Source of the DNA: Ovis canadensis
Lineage: Eukaryota > Chordata > Mammalia > Artiodactyla > Bovidae
Assembly: GCF_042477335.2 (NCBI RefSeq)
Contig: NC_091262.1
Coordinates: 17,938,001 to 18,002,000, forward strand
DNA: 64,000 nucleotides
Direction of reading: 5' to 3'
Shown here: positions 23,685 to 34,306 of the stretch, in pieces
Layout of the letters: every line of letters begins with the position of its first letter
Numbering within the stretch: the first letter of the stretch is position 1
Translations under genes and position numbers: made by a program
The notes under the pieces: model-generated
Seen by the model: only the letters and a program-made list of their open reading frames with translations
The model's database searches: none
What the model was told of the DNA's origin: nothing

Positions 23685-23882
23685 CTCTGGCGTTCTCGGA
23701 CAGCACGGTGTTGAGGCTGCCCAGAGGGGCGAGCTCCAGCGCGAAGCAGAGCGGGTGGACGCTGATGCCGATGAGGGACACGATGCAGGGGTGCTGCAGG
23801 GCGTGCAGCATGCTGGCCTCCTGCCGGAACTCCGAGAAGCTCCTCATGGCGTCGGTGGCCTGTAGGCGCCTCAGCATGGTAT
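23685..23882 (-). CDS. LRRK1: LRRK1 exon (20 of 28): kinase, alpha-C helix and hinge
   Basis: Residues 1032-1097. The alpha-C segment is '[14 protein letters not shown]', whose Glu should pair with the ATP-binding lysine. '[10 protein letters not shown]' and '[11 protein letters not shown]' are the strand 4 and hinge region. The acceptor is 'ccccccacag', the donor 'gtatgc'. 198 nt. Confidence 0.97.
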
Positions 23883-26168
23883 CTGTGGGGGGAGCTCGGC
23901 TGTCAGCGCCAGCCGGGTGGGGGCCCCGCCAGGCTCGGAGCCGCCCCTCGGGGACTCCTGGGGCTGGCCGGGGCCAGGACTTGTACCTCTGGGGGCTGCA
24001 GTACCGTCACCCAGAATCGGGCACCAAATGGGAGCCCTCCTGAGGCATCCGGGCTAGTATCAAGCCCCCTCCTCGGGCACCATGCTTGTCAGGTGCTACA
24101 CTCGGTGTCCCGGACCCTTTCGTGGAGGGCCGCACACCCCCACCCTCGTCACCCACTCTGCTGCCCTCTGCCCGGCCTGCTGTTCGCAGCCTAAGGCTCT
24201 CAGCTGCATCTTATTCCAAATCTGCAGCCCTGAGGGTCACCCAGAGCCTGGCAAGTAACCAAGCCCTTACTGCTCAGCTGCAGGGATGCTGGAGGCTTGG
24301 TCACTGCTGCTCATCTTACTCCTAGAGGCCGGGGCCGTGAAGGCAGAGCGGACTACCACCCTGGTGTCGGCCAGAAGGAAAACCGCAGGGCAGTCACAGG
24401 CCTTGACAGGCCCTCTCAGGCCCAAGAAGGAGCGTCTGGGGCAGCGGTGGGCTGTGCTGCAACGTCCTCCCACTGCCCTCACAGTGCACCCCACGTGGGA
24501 GGCGTTTGCCTGAGTCCCCCGAGGGGCCTTTTCCACCCATTGGTCACCCACCAGGCTGTGGCCAGCCCGGAGGTCACTGAGCCCGCTTGTCCTCCTGGGT
24601 TCTGATCTGTCCCTCCCCTGTTCAGATTTTAAAATCAGGAATCACTGGACATGGAAGTTTCAACAGCAGAAAGAGAATCTTGGCAGTTAAAATGGATTGA
24701 TTGTGCCAGATGGATGTGTGAGCCAGACAAATTTGTTTTTAAGTGTAAAAGTTGTTTTTCACATTGGGCCTTTAAACCATTAATCATGTATTTTTGACTA
24801 TGGCTGAAGTCTCTGCCCCAGTTTAATGAACAGCCTGCCTTTCTCTTGACTCCCGATGTTACCTCTGTCGTGTGCCAGCCTCTCGCATGCATGCAGGCTC
24901 TGTCTGTTCCCGACAGGCTCAACCGTGCCCAGGAGTACCCCGCCCTAACATGTGGAGCCTGGTAAGTCAGGACATTTGCTGGGCAAGCCTCTGCTCTTTG
25001 TCTTCCATTGTGGAGTTTTCCTGACTGTTCTTGGGTGTTTGTCATTTCGCATGCATTTTCTTTTTCTTTCCATTTTAATTTATTTATTTGGCCCTGCTGC
25101 ACGGCACACAGGATCTTAGTTCCCCAGCTGGGGATCGAACCCCTGCCCCCTACAGTGGAAACACAAAGTCTTAACCACTGGACCACCAGCAAAGTTCCCA
25201 CATGTATTTTAGAATTAGTCAGATTTCTCTGTCTTTCTCTCTCTGTCTCTCTCTCACACACACTGCTGGAGTTTAGATGAGAACTAAATCGAATGATATC
25301 TATTAATTATTTCTCAATACCTTGTGGCTTAATGGCTGCCACGGAAGGCATTGTCTAATGAGTCATTGTTGCCACATTTGATGTTGAGCTCACATCTAGC
25401 AAACTTTATCAAACTCTTACTGGCTCTGACGCTTAATAGCCTCTTAGATTTCCATTCTCTTCCCACGTCTACAGTTCTGTCTCTTCCTTTCTAATCTGGT
25501 TCTTCATACTGTTCCACGATTCTGATTTTTCTACCACGAGCGTAAATTCCTTCTGTGATCATGATGATAACCGTGCTAGGCCAGGGGCCACGAGAAATGC
25601 AACACTCAGCGGCTGGAAGGTAGAAGGCCTCCACATGCTCGCCTTTGGTGGGCATTAGGTGGTGGCAGGTGGCTCTGGAGCACCTCTGAGCTGTACATGA
25701 TGAGTGGACAAGGGCGGGAGGGGCAGGGGTGAGGGAGAAGCTACCCACAACAGCTTCCCGATCCATTCATCTGGATTGGGATTGAACCTTAGCCACTATC
25801 CTTCCCTTAGTAACTGCATGGGGAGGTGGGTCCCCAGGGCGAGGGGTCCACTTGAGGTCTGACTGTGTGCCCATCATGTGGGCACTGTGCTGGACATGCA
25901 ACAGATAGAAACTGTAAGGCTGGCCCATGCTCTTGGGGGCTCATGTCAGACAAGAAAGTCACCTCCGAAAGCAATTTCTAGGCCGTGTTCAGCCTGATGC
26001 TCAGTCCTGGCCCACGTCTCACCAGGCAGAAAGCAGGACCACCCCTGGGGCCCACACTGGCATCACCCCCCTCTTCTGCTGCCTGTGTGGCCTTGGGCAT
26101 CTAAGGTGGTACAGGTTTGGACCAAGGGAAGACATGTCTGAAAAGAAACAACCCAGAGCCCTGTTTAC
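23883..26168. other. LRRK1 intron 19 of the window
   Basis: 2.3 kb. One CHR-2 SINE (25066-25200) and a TC/AC-rich run (25231-25264). A 208-codon open frame at 24635-25261 runs through the SINE and is not coding. Confidence 0.8.
25066..25200 (-). mobile_element. SINE, CHR-2 type
   Basis: Plus strand 'ggggatcgaacccctgcccc' (reversed B box), 'ttaaccactggaccaccagc' and the AT-rich tail 'ttttaatttatttatttgg' define it. Confidence 0.85.
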
Positions 26169-26335
26169 CTGCAGGGGCATTTGCAAAGTTCTTGAATTTC
26201 TTGATCTGGAATCGCTTCACAGCCACAGGCTGGCCTTGGTACCTGGCCCGGTAGATGACGGTGCCGCTCCCACCTTGGCCCAGGACAGCGCTCTCATCCT
26301 CGCTGTGCTCCAGCTTGCTGTTCTCCAAGAAGAGC
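26169..26335 (-). CDS. LRRK1: LRRK1 exon (19 of 28): kinase N-lobe, ATP-binding loop
   Basis: Residues 976-1031. The glycine-rich loop is 'LGQGGSGTV' and the ATP-binding lysine is Lys1016 in 'VAVKRF' (human 1270 by the offset). Both are intact. The acceptor is 'gtttctggcag', the donor 'gtaaac'. 167 nt. Confidence 0.97.
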
Positions 26336-28733
26336 CTGCCAGAAACACCGTGTGTGTGCTGGGGGGTCAGAACAGACCTCCCTCCTGCCCCATGTTCCCC
26401 CAGAGATGCCCGCCGGGTATCAGAGGCGGGTCCTGGGCTGGGCGGGTGCAAGAATATGCTTGGCTATCAGTTCCCACTGAGCAAAGTCAGGTTCAAAGCC
26501 ACCTAGTGGGGGGCAGTCAGACAGATCTGGGATAAATGCCAGCTCTGGGTAGGTTACTTAGCCTTAACAAGCCTTGGTCTCCTCTGGAAAGTGGATTCAT
26601 AACAGCAATGGTCTCAGAGGTATGAATGTTGACTGGTATAGGATGGAGCTTCCAAAGGTGGTGGACACAGAAAAAGAATTCCTGTGGACCTTTTCCTCCA
26701 GAAGACGCTATGCTTTGAGAGCTAGTATCGATTGGAAATTGCATATATTTATTGCTAGGTTAGCTGTCTCATTTCTTACTAGTAAGCCAGTAGTTATATA
26801 AATGGCCATGTAGAGCTTCTGGTCAGTGTGGCTGGTGTCCCAACAACTGATGGCTAGGATTTCCCCCAAAGGCAGGGATTTAGACCTTCCCACCGGTTTG
26901 TATGTTATAACCCTAGGTCAGAGGGAGACTTCTGCTGGAAGCACTGCAAGTCACTCCTGGGAGGGAGGGAAGGTGGATGGGGAGAGGGAGGCGGGGAGGG
27001 TGGCGGGCGAGCACCCCAATGTCCTCCCATCTCAGGGTCCCCCCAGACCTGAGGAGGTCCCCAGGTCTTTCTCCTCAGCTACCTCCGCCAGGTGCCTCCA
27101 CCGGAGCTCTCCTGACCGAACAGACTGACCCCTGCTGTCCCCCATCACCACGCAGTCTTGCCCACACCTTCCAGGAACAGACTGTGCAGCAGCTGAGTCT
27201 CTGCAGAGCCCGACCACATCACACTCCAGGCAGATGCAACTGTACCCATGGCGGGCCTTGGTGATCAGCTGAAGAGGAACTGGGCTATTCTCCAAATGCC
27301 CACCCCAAAACCCCTGCTCAGGAAGTATGGCCCTTGGGAGCCTCCTGAGACAGGGAACAGTGGAAATGCTGGAGATCCCTCAGGGCCTTCTGTCAGGACT
27401 CCTGAATAGGAACACAGGATGAGGCTCTGTGGAGCCAGACTCTCCCTGCCTGCACCTGCCCAAACTCCCAGCTGGGGAGTGTGATGCTTTGAGGTCCTGG
27501 TGGGACATCAGCCAAAGTTTCCAGAGAGTCTCTGCTGGATTGTAAACCCTGTTCAGATTCTTGGGTTTTTCAACTCCCAGCCGAGTACTTTGGTTTAAGA
27601 ACCATGCTACAGCTTGTAATTAGATCCAAACCAACAGGAACAACCAACCTGGCTTTCCAGATTCCATACAGTAGATTCAGTGGGGGTGTAGAACATAAAA
27701 AGGTTCAGCAAATAAATAAAAATGCTAAAATTTGGGGCTGTTTAATTGGGTACCCCATCATGAAATTTGATTCATACATATATAAAACTCTGTATGTGGT
27801 CTCTGAGAAGTGATGACCCTCATGTTAAAGATCTAGGAATAAAGGGAAGTTATTTCACAGTAGAGTAGTATTTAATTTTCATTTCCACCAATGAGGTAAC
27901 TGGGGAATATGAAAAAGAACCATGGGGGAAATTTCTCCAATGTAAGAAGTGATTTCTTAGTTTAACAGACTAATCCAGAAGCATGTTTTGGAGCCACAAT
28001 TCTGCAGTATCAGAGTATTCTACATCCATTTTCTTGGGTCAGGGAAACAATTTGGAAAAAATGATGATACAAATATTCTTACCTCCCCAAGTCTGGTTTT
28101 CTTTAAAGAAATTGGATAAAGCAATTCTTTGAATAAGAAAACAACTCTGAAACATTCCAAAAACACTGCTAACCACCAAAGTCAAATTGTTTCCAGGGAG
28201 ACCAAATCATGGCTTCCGGTTTCCATGACTACATGGATTCTGTGATGGTTTCCTATAGGACGGGACCACAAAGTGTTCTCTTTTCTCCAGCATTATCTCC
28301 CTAGTTGTTATCTTAGATTAGTATAGGTAGACTCATCTTTAGGGACAGATTCAGGGGATCTAAATGCTCAGCACCAGAGCAGCAGTAAGGAGTCATCATA
28401 GGCCAAGAAAGGAAAAGGAGGTGTAGGTCCGGGAGCACTTCCTTCTTGGACACTAATGGATCTCTGTCTTCTATTCCTTGATCTGGCGGCAAAGTAGGAG
28501 TCAGAGAGGAGGGCCAGCTCAACAGGAAAGAGTGCCAGCTAACGTGAGGGTGAGATGCGGTGGGGCCCCCAAGGTGACTTTGCCCTCCAAGTGGTCTGCC
28601 TGCTGGCTGGGCCTGTGTGCCTCACAAACAGAGGGACAGCCTGGCTCCCTTTAGGCAGCCTAGGCCAGGAACCTAGATGCCACCCGGGGCTGGCTGGGAG
28701 GCAGAAGGTCTGTGCGTCAGCATCGAGGCCTAC
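26336..28733. other. LRRK1 intron 18 of the window
   Basis: 2.4 kb. I recognise no repeat family or exon in it. Confidence 0.65.
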
Positions 28734-28983
28734 CTGGCTGGGAAGTCCGTCATGAACAGCTCGGGGACCAGCTCCTGGAGAGGCACCGGGAGGTCAGGGT
28801 GCCTGGGGCAGGAGATGAAGTCCCGCTCGATGGCTGTCAGCACGCAGTCCTCCATGTCGAAGTACTGCACGTCCTCTGACCTCTCGCTGGGGTTGCTGTG
28901 CTGAGCCCAGGAGGCCTCGCAGACTGGGCAGGGCACATACTGCTCCATCAGCGGGGTGCCGTCACTTTCCGTGGCTGTCAGGG
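28734..28983 (-). CDS. LRRK1: LRRK1 exon (18 of 28): COR-kinase linker with CPVC motif
   Basis: Residues 893-975. '[11 protein letters not shown]' followed by 'FISCPRHPD' gives the four Cys/His positions of the small knuckle before the kinase domain, also present in human LRRK1. It ends '[12 protein letters not shown]'. The acceptor is 'ccccgtttag', the donor 'gtaggc'. 250 nt. Confidence 0.96.
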
Positions 28984-30250
28984 CTAAACGGGGACAGAGC
29001 GGGCGTCAGCTCACCTGAAGGCAGCTGCAAGCAGGCCCCTGAGAAGCACCCGCATCCCCGGGCTGGGTGGGCCTTTCACAAGAGAGGGGTCTGCCTTCCC
29101 TGTCCTGAACCCCCAGGAGAGGCTGAAATGTGACTATCACACTCTGGTTCCTTTTTGGAGGGCACTATCCTCAATCCTAAAAGACACTCACACGGAGGGG
29201 CCGGGGATGCCCTGGACAGTCGCCAAGGGGTGCAGACCCTGAGCTAGCTTGCCGAGGAGGTGCTGAGAGTTTGGGGATCCCTGTGCAGGACACTGCAGGC
29301 AGGGTCTGAGCTATGCCACACTCAAATGACCAAGCCACAGTCAGTAAGGAGCTGTTCTTAAAATTACCTTCTCTTAGGCCCCCTTCTATGCCTTTTCTCC
29401 TTGTAGGTCACCTTTCCTGTCAACACGCAAAGGACACCAGACCCTGGCGTCCAGAGCATGCCCAGCCTTGTCTCTTGTTTGCTCTGATGCTTTCCTGGGA
29501 AGCCAGCTCAGGAGGCCAGAGGACTGGACCAGCAGGCCAGAGGGGGTGCTCAGATCTCAGACCCGCTCTCCGCTTTCTCCATCTCTAGCCTTCCAGCACT
29601 CACAGGGAAGAAATGGCCTGGTTTTGCTCAAACGGCCTCCTCCGTGCGGGATACCCCGCAGTGGGTTTGTCTCCAGTTCAGTAACAAAACAAACAGAGGA
29701 CCTCAATGGCTCTACTTCAAAAAGTATTTTCTTTGGGTGGACTGTCAGTGAGGAAACTGATCAAAGGGGCTGGAAAGGGCTACGTGGGTGGCTGATCACT
29801 GCTGGGACTTGGGGGTTTGGGGTAGGCATGGAAGGAGACTGGGGGCTCTTGGCAGGTGTTTCTGGTGCCTTCCTTCCCACCCCTGCACAAGGGCGGTTTC
29901 GGGCTCCCCTCTGGATCTCAGCAGCTTTGTCCTCACCACGTAAATAAGACCATGTGAGGCGCCTATCAACGGTCCTCCTAGACCACGTGTGGTACCCGGG
30001 GCATTTTTCCTATACGCTGTGTCGCCAGGGCCCAAGTACCGCCTCCAGGTCCCCATCTCACATATGGCACCCCCAGCTATGCCTGCAGCTGGACCCCCAG
30101 GGCTCAGAGCTCCACCAAAGGGCTGCTAGGAGCCCTCTGGTTTCCTCGGGCTGAATCCCAGCGGGATTTCTGTTCTCCAAATGGGCCCCACCCCAATTTA
30201 TAAAGAAATACTACCATGAGCCAAGGCCTGGTTCAAGAATGCTTTCTTAC
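28984..30250. other. LRRK1 intron 17 of the window
   Basis: 1.3 kb of apparently unique sequence; nothing recognised. Confidence 0.65.
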
Positions 30251-30390
30251 CGGGAAACCACTGATCGATCAAGGAATTGACATGGTCTGTGATAAAAGCC
30301 ATTGCCGAGAAGTCCCTTATTTCTGATTGGCACATGATTTTTATTCCTCCACTTTTTTTCTTTTTCCAGTTCACATCCGAGGATTCCACA
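30251..30390 (-). CDS. LRRK1: LRRK1 exon (17 of 28): COR-B
   Basis: Residues 846-892 ([15 protein letters not shown] to SLIDQWFP). A basic KKKK run precedes the alpha-beta segment '[17 protein letters not shown]'. The acceptor is 'ctgggttgcag', the donor 'gtaaga'. Ends one base into an Ala codon. 140 nt. Confidence 0.96.
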
Positions 30391-31392
30391 CTGCAACCCA
30401 GAAACCAAAAGAGGTCCATTGCAATTGGCTGTCAAGCACCCTGGGATAAGCTCTCTGCCTCCACGGTGAGGGTACAACTCCCAGGAGACTGCTCTCCCGG
30501 GGGTGGGGAGGTCCTGAGTCCGTGTACTTGTGTGCATGGCCCTGCCTTGTCCCCCTGCTGCCCCCAAATGGTGAGGTGGACGCAAGGACCTTGCCACAAG
30601 GGATGCTCAGGCTGAGCTCTGGGCCTTAGATGTGACCCTGGGGAAGGGTTTCCCATCTGAGCCACAGGGCTTTCGTCCACCAAGTGATAACTGTGTGCTT
30701 TAAGTGGGAATGTCACCTGAAAACCCCAGGCACCAAGCGTGGCCCAAATCAAACCCTCACAATAGTCAGTCACTTTCCCCTCGCCCCCATTCTTCTCACA
30801 GAGCTGACAAATATTTTGAAAATCTCACTTAAAGTATGAAATAATCTTGTGTATATCAAATTAAACCTGATTAAAAATCAGTTATTAACCTGTTGAGCCA
30901 ACTTTTTCTCTCCTTCTCTCTCATCCCCACCACCAAAAAAGAAAAAAAGATAATACGAAAAACGTACTGTTAGGTATCACGAGATGTGGTCTGGGGACCA
31001 GTGTCTCCCCCTAGGGCGCCCTCTCTTAGGACAAGGCGGAGGTGCGTGGGACAGCTGCGAGGCCCTAAGGAGCCCCTTCAGTGACCGGGGTGCTGGGTGC
31101 TCCGACCCTGGGCTCGGGGGCTGCCTGCCCACTGCCCTCCCACCGGGCTTGGTCCCCACACCCTCCCTGTCCTTTCCTGTCCTGTCAGAAGAGAGGAGGA
31201 GGCGTGAGGAGACAGCGACCCTCTCGGATGCTTGCTAGCGGGCCTTTCTACTTCCAGCGAGCTTCCATGATGCGCTGCCCTTGGGAACGGGGCTCTGCAG
31301 GCCAAGCGGACAGGTGTCCAGTGGCAGCTCCTCGGGGGGCCGTTCCCAGCGTGCCATGGGGGTCCAGTCAGGTGAGCCCCCCATGCACCTAC
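30391..31392. other. LRRK1 intron 16 of the window
   Basis: 1.0 kb. Nothing recognised. Confidence 0.65.
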
Positions 31393-31556
31393 CTGAGGTA
31401 GCCCCCATCAAAAGTGACCAGGAGCCCCTCCTGCCAATAGATGGTCTGGTTCCTTTTCACTCTGAATGTGCTGCAACGGTTTCTCTGGTTTCCTGTAAAA
31501 CTATAAATGGTGACTCTCCTGTGCCTGCTCTTAGTATTCTTCCTGTTTTCAAACAG
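31393..31556 (-). CDS. LRRK1: LRRK1 exon (16 of 28): COR-B with PKC phosphorylation sites
   Basis: Residues 792-845 ([20 protein letters not shown] to VTFDGGYL). Residues Ser810, Ser820 and Thr821 fall in 'TIYSFTG' and 'NRCSTF' and correspond to human Ser1064, Ser1074 and Thr1075, the sites that conventional PKCs phosphorylate to activate LRRK1 (established). All three are conserved, so this control probably works here. The acceptor is 'ttctctttcag', the donor 'gtaggt'. 164 nt. Confidence 0.97.
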
Positions 31557-34134
31557 CTGAAAGAGAAAAGACCCTGCTTGAGTATTCTGGGCTCTGTGCT
31601 GGCCCTGGGCAGAGCTGAGAGGAGGCCCGTCCGGCCCCATCTGGACAAAGGACACCGCCCGTCTTCCCGCCCCCCACCCTCCGCACCCTTATCTTGCTGC
31701 CAAACAAAATGCTGCATCATCTGAAGGAGCCTCCAGGATACTCTGGGAACACATTTTCCCTCAAACACCAAAAATAGGCCTTTCTTTTCCCTCCCTGATT
31801 TTACAAGCAAAAGGTTACCTTAGAAAATGTGGAAAATACAGAGAAATATGAGAGAAAATAAAATACCAGTTTAACACACAGGTCATGAAAATTTTGGTGT
31901 ATCTTATTCTAGGTTTTTTCCTATCTATCTGTAATGTTTATAAAACAGCTGAGGCCATATTTTGTAACTTGGCATTTCTAAATTTCTAATTGTGTGTACT
32001 TTTAAAAACTCTGCTTTTCCTGTCTGATTAGAAACTCATACAATTCATTTTTCTAAATCTCAATATTTTATTAAGTAATTTGTTGAGTCATTCTCTTCTT
32101 TGTACTTTTAGATTGGTTCTAGTCTTTTGCTCTTCCGGATAAGCCAAATGAACATGAAAAAAGCACAGAGCTTTCTCTGATTTCAAATGACTGCTATAGT
32201 TCAGATTTATGGTGGCAGGATTACTGGGTCAAAGGGCTTGAATGTCTTCAGGCTCTGGATTCCTAGTGAGGAATCGCTTCCAGGGTGACTAAGCTGTATG
32301 TCCACTCACCATGACGGGAGAACTTCCCTGATTGCGGGGCTGGCTGTCAGCTCTCTGCTAGTTTGACAGGTGAAAAGTAGGATATTATCCATGCTTGAAT
32401 CTGCATACCTTTGATTACTTCTGAGACTGAATTCCAGCAAAGCTTCTTTTCCTAATTCTGAGTGAGGGATGCTGCTGTGAAGGGCGCCCACCTGGCCAGC
32501 CACTGAGCCCCCTTGGGAGCTCAGGCCTCACACGACGCCGAGCTCGGCAGGGGGGCGGGGGTGTGTGTGACCTCCCACTTAGAACACAGCAGAAAGCAGA
32601 GTTCAAAGGGAGGGAGGGTGACTAAGCGGGAACACTGGGAGAGCCTGCCCTGCGCCCACTCGTTCCGCCCGTCAGTGCACCCAACTGGGTTGCTCACAAG
32701 ACTCCTTCCCGCTAACAAGCTGTGAGAGGTTTTGGTACTTTCAGGCTCTTGCAGTTACTTTTGAACATTTCAGTAAAATGGGAAGATCAAAGAATATCTC
32801 TATTTAACAGGCAGGAAGTTTAATTCCATAAGGGCCTTATAACTCGAACATGTCAAAGGCAAACTCACACAGAGTTTACTGTCCATTATTCAACAATTCT
32901 GGCTTATGTCAAGGGTTCTCACAAGGCGAAGTAGGTTGGAATTCTCTGGAAAGCTGAGAAACAGAGCCACTAGTTCTATACTAGTGCTTCTAAGGCAGGG
33001 GTTTGGAGCAGGCCTGAGGGCTACCCTGAGAGCTCAGTTGCTAAAGAATCCACCTGCAATGCAGGAGATCCTGGCTCAATTCCCGGGTCGGGAAGATCCA
33101 CTGGAGAAGGGAAAGCCTACCCACTCCAGTATTCCTGGGCTTCCCTTGTGGCTCAGCTGGTAAAGAATCCACCCGCCATGTGGGAGACTTGCGTTCAATC
33201 CCTGGATTGAGACGATCCCCTGGAGAAGGGAAAGGCTACCCACTCCAGTATTCTGGCCTGGAGAATTCCATGGACAGAGGACCCTGGAGGGCTATAGTTC
33301 ATGGGGTCGCAAAGAGTCGGACATGACTGAGGGACTTTCAGTATAGACTCACTTTGAGAATCTGTACTTCTAACAAGTTCCCAAGTGAGGCTGATTCTGC
33401 TGGCCCAGGAACCCCACGTTGAGAACTACTGCTCTAGCCAACTACCACTTCTATATCATTGTCCTGCATGAAATGAACACTGACTGATAGCCAAGCCCTC
33501 CTCCAACAACCCCAGGTGAACCCACAGAAAAGAACTCCTTCCATTAGGTCTTTACTCCTCCCAAACCAAGTTAAAGTTCTATGCCAGTGGTTCTCAAGCT
33601 TGACTGGACAGTGAAATCAATCACCTGGAGAGCTTTAAAAAATATGATCCCTGTGTGCCATACCCACAGATTCTGACTTGTTGGTCTGTGTCTATTAAGA
33701 GCTCCCCAGGGGAGTTCAGTCACAGCCTGAATGGCAAAACCATGGTTCTTCCGGGCATTATCCCTGAGCAACAGCATATTCAAGGTCAGTGTCTGGATAA
33801 GCAGACTCTGAGTCCTGGCCCACAGCCACAGAGCCAGGGAATGTGGACGTTGGTAAGACTGAAACCACTGCTCCTCATGGGATAGTCTGTCCAAGACAGC
33901 TAGGTGCTGATCTGGCATTCACAGAATGACTCAAGCGGGTCTGTGGCCCACAGGAGAGGAGGCAGCCACGCTGTCCCAGTGTCTGGACCCTAAGCCAGCA
34001 GTTCTGCTGCAGGAAAGGGTCTTCAGTCAGGCTCCTCCAGCAAAGGGTGTCTCCCTCCCCCCACTCCCACCAGGGCATAGCCGCAGGGGCTTGGCCTGCA
34101 AGCAAATAGTGCCCTATGCAGAAAACGCAACTAC
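31557..34134. other. LRRK1 intron 15 of the window
   Basis: 2.6 kb. Holds a tandem pair of Bov-tA units (33021-33342); the AT-rich part (31800-32430) may be an old LINE but I cannot name it. Confidence 0.75.
33021..33342 (+). mobile_element. two Bov-tA SINE units head to tail
   Basis: The first unit (33021-33138) is cut off after 'cactccagtattcctgg'. The second (33139-33342) starts 'gcttcccttgtggctcag' and runs to the end of the body ('cggacatgactgagggac'). Both tRNA heads are visible, so two insertions or a dimeric form. Confidence 0.88.
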
Positions 34135-34306
34135 CTGGAGGTCCATCTCAGCCAAGCTGATCAGCATCCGTGCTATAAACCTCTGCCAGAAGCCAACCGG
34201 GACGAAGCTCATCTTAAACACTCTCTGAATGGTGTTGGCTGTGGGGTGCCGCATGCCGTGGGTGTCCAGGCCGGGTTTGGACGGAAGCAGATGCGGCAGG
34301 AGGTAG
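34135..34306 (-). CDS. LRRK1: LRRK1 exon (15 of 28): COR domain, COR-B start
   Basis: Residues 734-791 (split Ser, then [12 protein letters not shown] to [10 protein letters not shown]), phase 0 at the end. The segment '[15 protein letters not shown]' is the conserved COR-B motif of ROCO kinases. The acceptor is 'tggtgtttcag', the donor 'gtagtt'. 172 nt. Confidence 0.97.

Noticed and set aside
24635..25261. 208-codon minus-strand frame
   Set aside because: Runs through a CHR-2 SINE and simple repeats; not coding.
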